Below, piece by piece: positions 15,481 to 17,440 of a stretch of 17,440 bases of DNA. The stretch spans positions 1 to 17,440 of the forward strand of contig CAJNDS010002330.1 of the NCBI GenBank assembly GCA_905221605.1. Direction: 5' to 3'. The DNA comes from Symbiodinium natans. Taxonomy: Eukaryota; Sar; Dinophyceae; Suessiales; Symbiodiniaceae. The stretch's first letter is position 1. Each line of letters opens with the position of its first letter. The position numbers and the translations under genes are program-made. The notes beneath the pieces are model-generated. The model saw only the letters and a program-made list of their open reading frames with translations. It did no database searches and was not told where the DNA came from.

Positions 15481-16270
15481 GCTGGACGGATTCCGCACGG
15501 TACGGAACGCCACGTCCTATTGTGGCATTTCCCCTGAGCTTGACGGATTCGGATCCGCCCCATGGAAGTTTCCCCTCGCTAGACGGATGCGGAACGCTAG
15601 GGAACGCCAAGTCGGCGCGCGTCCGGAACCACGTTGGCGCACATCCTATGGATCGGCGCACGTCCGAAACCCCACGTTGGCGCATGTCGTATGGAATTCC
15701 CCCGGAACGCTACGGAACGCCACCTGGAACGCCACAGCTTGACGGAGTCGGAACGCCACAGAACGCCACGTCCGCGCACGTCCGGTAGAATTCCCCCTTG
15801 GCTTGACGGATTCGGAACGTGCGGAACGCCACGTGGAACGCGACGGCGGCTCGCGTCCTGTGGAGTTTCCCCAAAGCTTGACGGATTCAGAACGCCATAT
15901 AGTACGCCACAGCGGCGCGCGTCCTGTGGAGTTTCCCCTTAGCTTGACGGATTCGGAACGCCGCGGGAACGCCACGGCGGCGCGCGTCCTGTGGAGTTTC
16001 CCCCTTTTAGCTTGCCCCCTTTAGCTTGACGGATTCGGAACACCGCGGGAACGCCACGGCAGCGCGCGTCCTGTGAAGTTCCCCCTTAGCTTGACGGATT
16101 CGGAACGCCGCGGGAACGCCACGGCGGCGCGCGTCCTGTGGAGTTCCCCCTTAGCTTGACGGATTCGGAACGCCGCGGGAACGCCACGGCGGCGCGCGTC
16201 CTGTGGAGTTCCCCCTTAGCTTGACGGATTCGGAACGCCGCGGGCACGCGCGTCCTGTGCAGTTCCCCCT
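15481..16270. repeat. 65-bp GC-rich satellite array
   Basis: GCTTGACGGATTC recurs at 15538, 15737 (variant), 15801, 15876, 15942, 16024, 16089, 16154 and 16219. The last units have an exact period of 65 and near-identical sequence. The unit carries GGAACGCC twice, then GGCGCGCGTCCTGTGGAGTT and a C run. The 15942-16024 interval (82) contains a 17-base insertion. Units become more degenerate toward 15481, so the array has been homogenised at its right end. Confidence 0.9.
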
Positions 16271-16291
16271 TAACAGCACGCATTACGCCAC

Positions 16292-16355
16292 TCGCGGACG
16301 CTTGCGAACGCTTCGCGGACGCTTCGCGGACGCTTGCGAACGCTTTGCGGACACA
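16292..16355. repeat. 10-11 bp microrepeat
   Basis: Alternating CGCGGACGCTT and GCGAACGCTT units, about six in all, lie just after the satellite. Confidence 0.85.
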
Positions 16356-16379
16356 GCGCAACGACGTTTGGTAACCACC

Positions 16380-17440
16380 CATGCAGCCCAACTTTAAAAC
16401 GGGAACCCTTCTGCGGAGCATTCGGGAAAAACTCGGCAAAAGGGCACCACTGGGCTACCAAGTTGCTGTTGCTGAAGCCGGTGCCAGACCCGAAACGCTT
16501 CTTCAAGCGAATCGTTCTGGTCAGAAGCGGTATCCCTCCGGACATGATGTGCATCTCAATGGCACTCAAATCCACACCTCAGCAAAACAAAGCGAGGCAA
16601 CCCACCATGGAAGACAGCACTTGACTGACATCAAACGAGACAAAGAAGACTCAGGGCTCAGGGTTCAGGGTACTGCGCCGCGACTGAGCCGAGTGCCACC
16701 CGGCTGCGTGTCGGGCCAGCACACGTGGGTTTCCACCTTCGCAGCTTCGCGGCTGTGCTGCGGGAACTCTGCAGGCTTTGAAGGTTCGTTTACTTCGGAG
16801 GTGTGAGTTTTACTTTTGGGTTCGCGCATCTCTCTTTGCTAGACCGTTGGCTCCAAGGCTTTCAAGAGGATTGGTCACCAGCATTTCTCCTGCAAAGTCA
16901 CTTGCCGTACATCGTATAACTACCAATGTATATATGCTTTAGTAACTTCATAAACATGTTCAATGGTGAATTATAATTGCAACATAAAGACCTACGTGTT
17001 TGCGTTAGTGTATGTGATACACATTAACAGGAAATGATGCTGTTGTTGATGCAGTAGTTGTGTTCTGTATCAAGTGACACTCGATGCTCTAGCGCCCACG
17101 CGATTTAGGGTTTTGAGCGCAGTGCTTCGGCGCACTCACTTTGCTTTTAACAACACAAAGGGCGCTTCGAGGCCAATGGCTGTGGAAATGTGCTTATAGG
17201 GTAAACAAGACCATTATTAAGATCATGATTCTTTCTCCTACTGTTTTCACGATGATTACCATGCATTTCGATTACTGCTAATAGTACGATTGCTGTTATT
17301 ATTTGTTGTTACTATTGGTAATACTGCTACGAATGAGAGTAGCGTTTCTACCCTTACTCAGATACGCGCTTCAGAGTTCAGGTCTTGAGCTTGTCGAAGG
17401 CGGCTGCGCGATGTTCTTCGATGTTCTTGTGCTTCGAAGG
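16380..17440. other. Stretch without a supported gene, AT-rich after 16810
   Basis: A minus-strand frame from ATG 16575 (begins M-D-L-S-A-I-E-M-H-I-M-S-G-G-I-P) and a plus-strand frame from 16381 overlap; I recognise neither. Degenerate telomere-like TTCAGGG occurs near 16660. From 16810 to about 17350 the base composition changes to AT-rich, with many TAA/TAG stops in all frames, and a GTTTTGAGCG...TTTAGGG-type relic lies near 17105. I see no RNA gene. Confidence 0.5.

Noticed and set aside
1-17440. tRNA, rRNA or other RNA genes
   Set aside because: No cloverleaf or conserved rRNA segment was recognised on reading either strand; a covariance-model search was not possible.

Overview
The window looks like nuclear DNA of a dinoflagellate. 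No marker gene fixes the taxon, so this is an inference from several signs: plant-type CCCTAAA/TTTAGGG telomeric repeats inside the sequence; genes broken by many short introns whose donors are GT, GC or GA and whose acceptors are all AG followed by G; long poly-G/poly-C runs; GC-rich satellite DNA; and a heavily repeated, transposon-rich layout. All credible protein-coding sequence lies on the minus strand.

Layout, low to high coordinates. 1-1169: non-coding, with interstitial telomeric repeats and small inverted repeats. 1170-4482: a multi-exon minus-strand gene (gene A) of unknown function. A 1391-bp block, starting one base inside its stop codon, has been duplicated in tandem, so the protein carries two sets of six repeats of about 46-60 residues built on a W-L-V-T ... 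P-G-K-M-I-Y ... D-P-K-C pattern. One copy has a 1-bp insertion. 4483-7075: no convincing gene; telomeric units in both orientations (one a head-to-head palindrome), poly-G tracts, short dispersed repeats and one doubtful ORF.

7076-14802: a long, degenerate Helitron-type transposase gene (gene B) read on the minus strand. From N to C terminus it shows an Ala-rich tandem-repeat domain of about 70-74 residues per unit, helicase-associated-like repeats, a Cys-pair region with an L-A-L-A-N-D-L-W-I-G motif, an acidic linker, a Helitron N-terminal-like domain, the HUH nuclease motif (H-P-H), a Cys/His segment and the two-tyrosine (Y-x3-Y-x2-K) motif. Reading continues through at least ten introns but is broken by at least three 1-bp shifts, two 7-bp tandem duplications and either an in-frame TGA or one very short intron. 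Similarity stops at about 7076, before any helicase domain. It is best read as a 3'-truncated, decayed element, although some homopolymer indels could be assembly errors.

14850-15480: unassigned sequence with an 87-bp repeat. 15481-16270: a GC-rich 65-bp satellite. 16290-16355: a 10-11 bp microrepeat. 16380-17440: no clear gene, turning AT-rich after about 16810.

The most informative signal is the intron set. By matching protein repeats or the Helitron family pattern across gaps I could place 19 introns (one doubtful) with matching phases. Most have non-GT donors in gene A, and several are bounded by 4-7 bp direct repeats, as expected if the introns were inserted like transposons.
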